Below, piece by piece: positions 29,894-29,894 of a stretch of DNA of 29,894 nt. Below the pieces are notes generated by a model that was not told the origin of the DNA, ran no database searches, and worked only from the letters and a program-made list of their open reading frames with translations. Each line of letters opens with the position of its first letter. Position 1 is the first letter of the stretch. The translations under genes were made by a program, and so were the position numbers. Source of the DNA: a virus; the IMG/VR virus record IMGVR_UViG_3300008450_000304, positions 1-29,894 of that record; one strand, written 5' to 3'.

Positions 29894-29894
29894 C

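Overview
The window is a high-GC tailed-phage genome segment (free phage or prophage). It carries an almost complete late module on the + strand (about 1-28780) and the edge of an early/replication module on the - strand (28758-29894), and the two converge. A lambda-type portal, a prohead-protease/gpT-like capsid fusion, tail-tube proteins, a tail assembly chaperone with an overlapping second frame and a 787-residue TP901-type tape measure indicate a siphovirus with a long tail (about 0.12 um at 1.5 A per residue). The host is not stated by the sequence. The high GC content, collagen-like proteins and small Cys-rich exported proteins made me think of a Planctomycetota host, but that is a weak inference. 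I saw no integrase, repressor, tRNA, IS element or CRISPR array.

Layout. 1-617: the end of an unknown gene and a PD-(D/E)XK nuclease. 617-7794: packaging and head genes (terminase large subunit, an exported Cys protein, a gpW-position protein, portal, protease-capsid fusion, DUF2190 decoration protein, head completion protein). 7794-11173: fibre block, with two paralogous collagen-like GPTG fibres, a small virion protein, an unusually AT-rich adhesin-like protein and a small protein. 11214-13854: a three-gene cassette (beta-propeller glycan-acting protein, methyltransferase, glycosyltransferase 2) next to the fibres. 13857-22314: tail genes (two neck/terminator proteins, two tandem tail-tube-like proteins, chaperone with its second frame, tape measure, three tail-tip proteins). 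22311-24965: small non-structural cluster (Cys protein, HExxH zincin, small basic protein, metallophosphoesterase, DUF6378-like protein). 25045-28780: structural protein, membrane proteins and a membrane-anchored papain-like peptidase, probably the lysis region. 28758-29893, - strand: small membrane protein, stand-alone prim-pol domain and two small ORFs, one of them cut by the window end.

Most + genes are coupled by ATGA, GTGA or TAATG stop/start overlaps, so the late region looks like a few long transcripts. The few real gaps carry a recurring 18-bp element (GTNNAC-N4-GTACANTA; sites at 2731, 3091, 15109 and 25009) lying 18-44 nt before start codons, which I read as candidate phage late promoters or activator sites. 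Strong hairpins sit at 2762-2785 (it occludes a ribosome binding site), 3100-3145, 6954-6986 and 7365-7404. An octamer, GTATTTCG, occurs about eleven times on the + strand in every reading frame and in three translation leaders, against one copy I found on the - strand. No gene-free stretch exceeds 100 bases.
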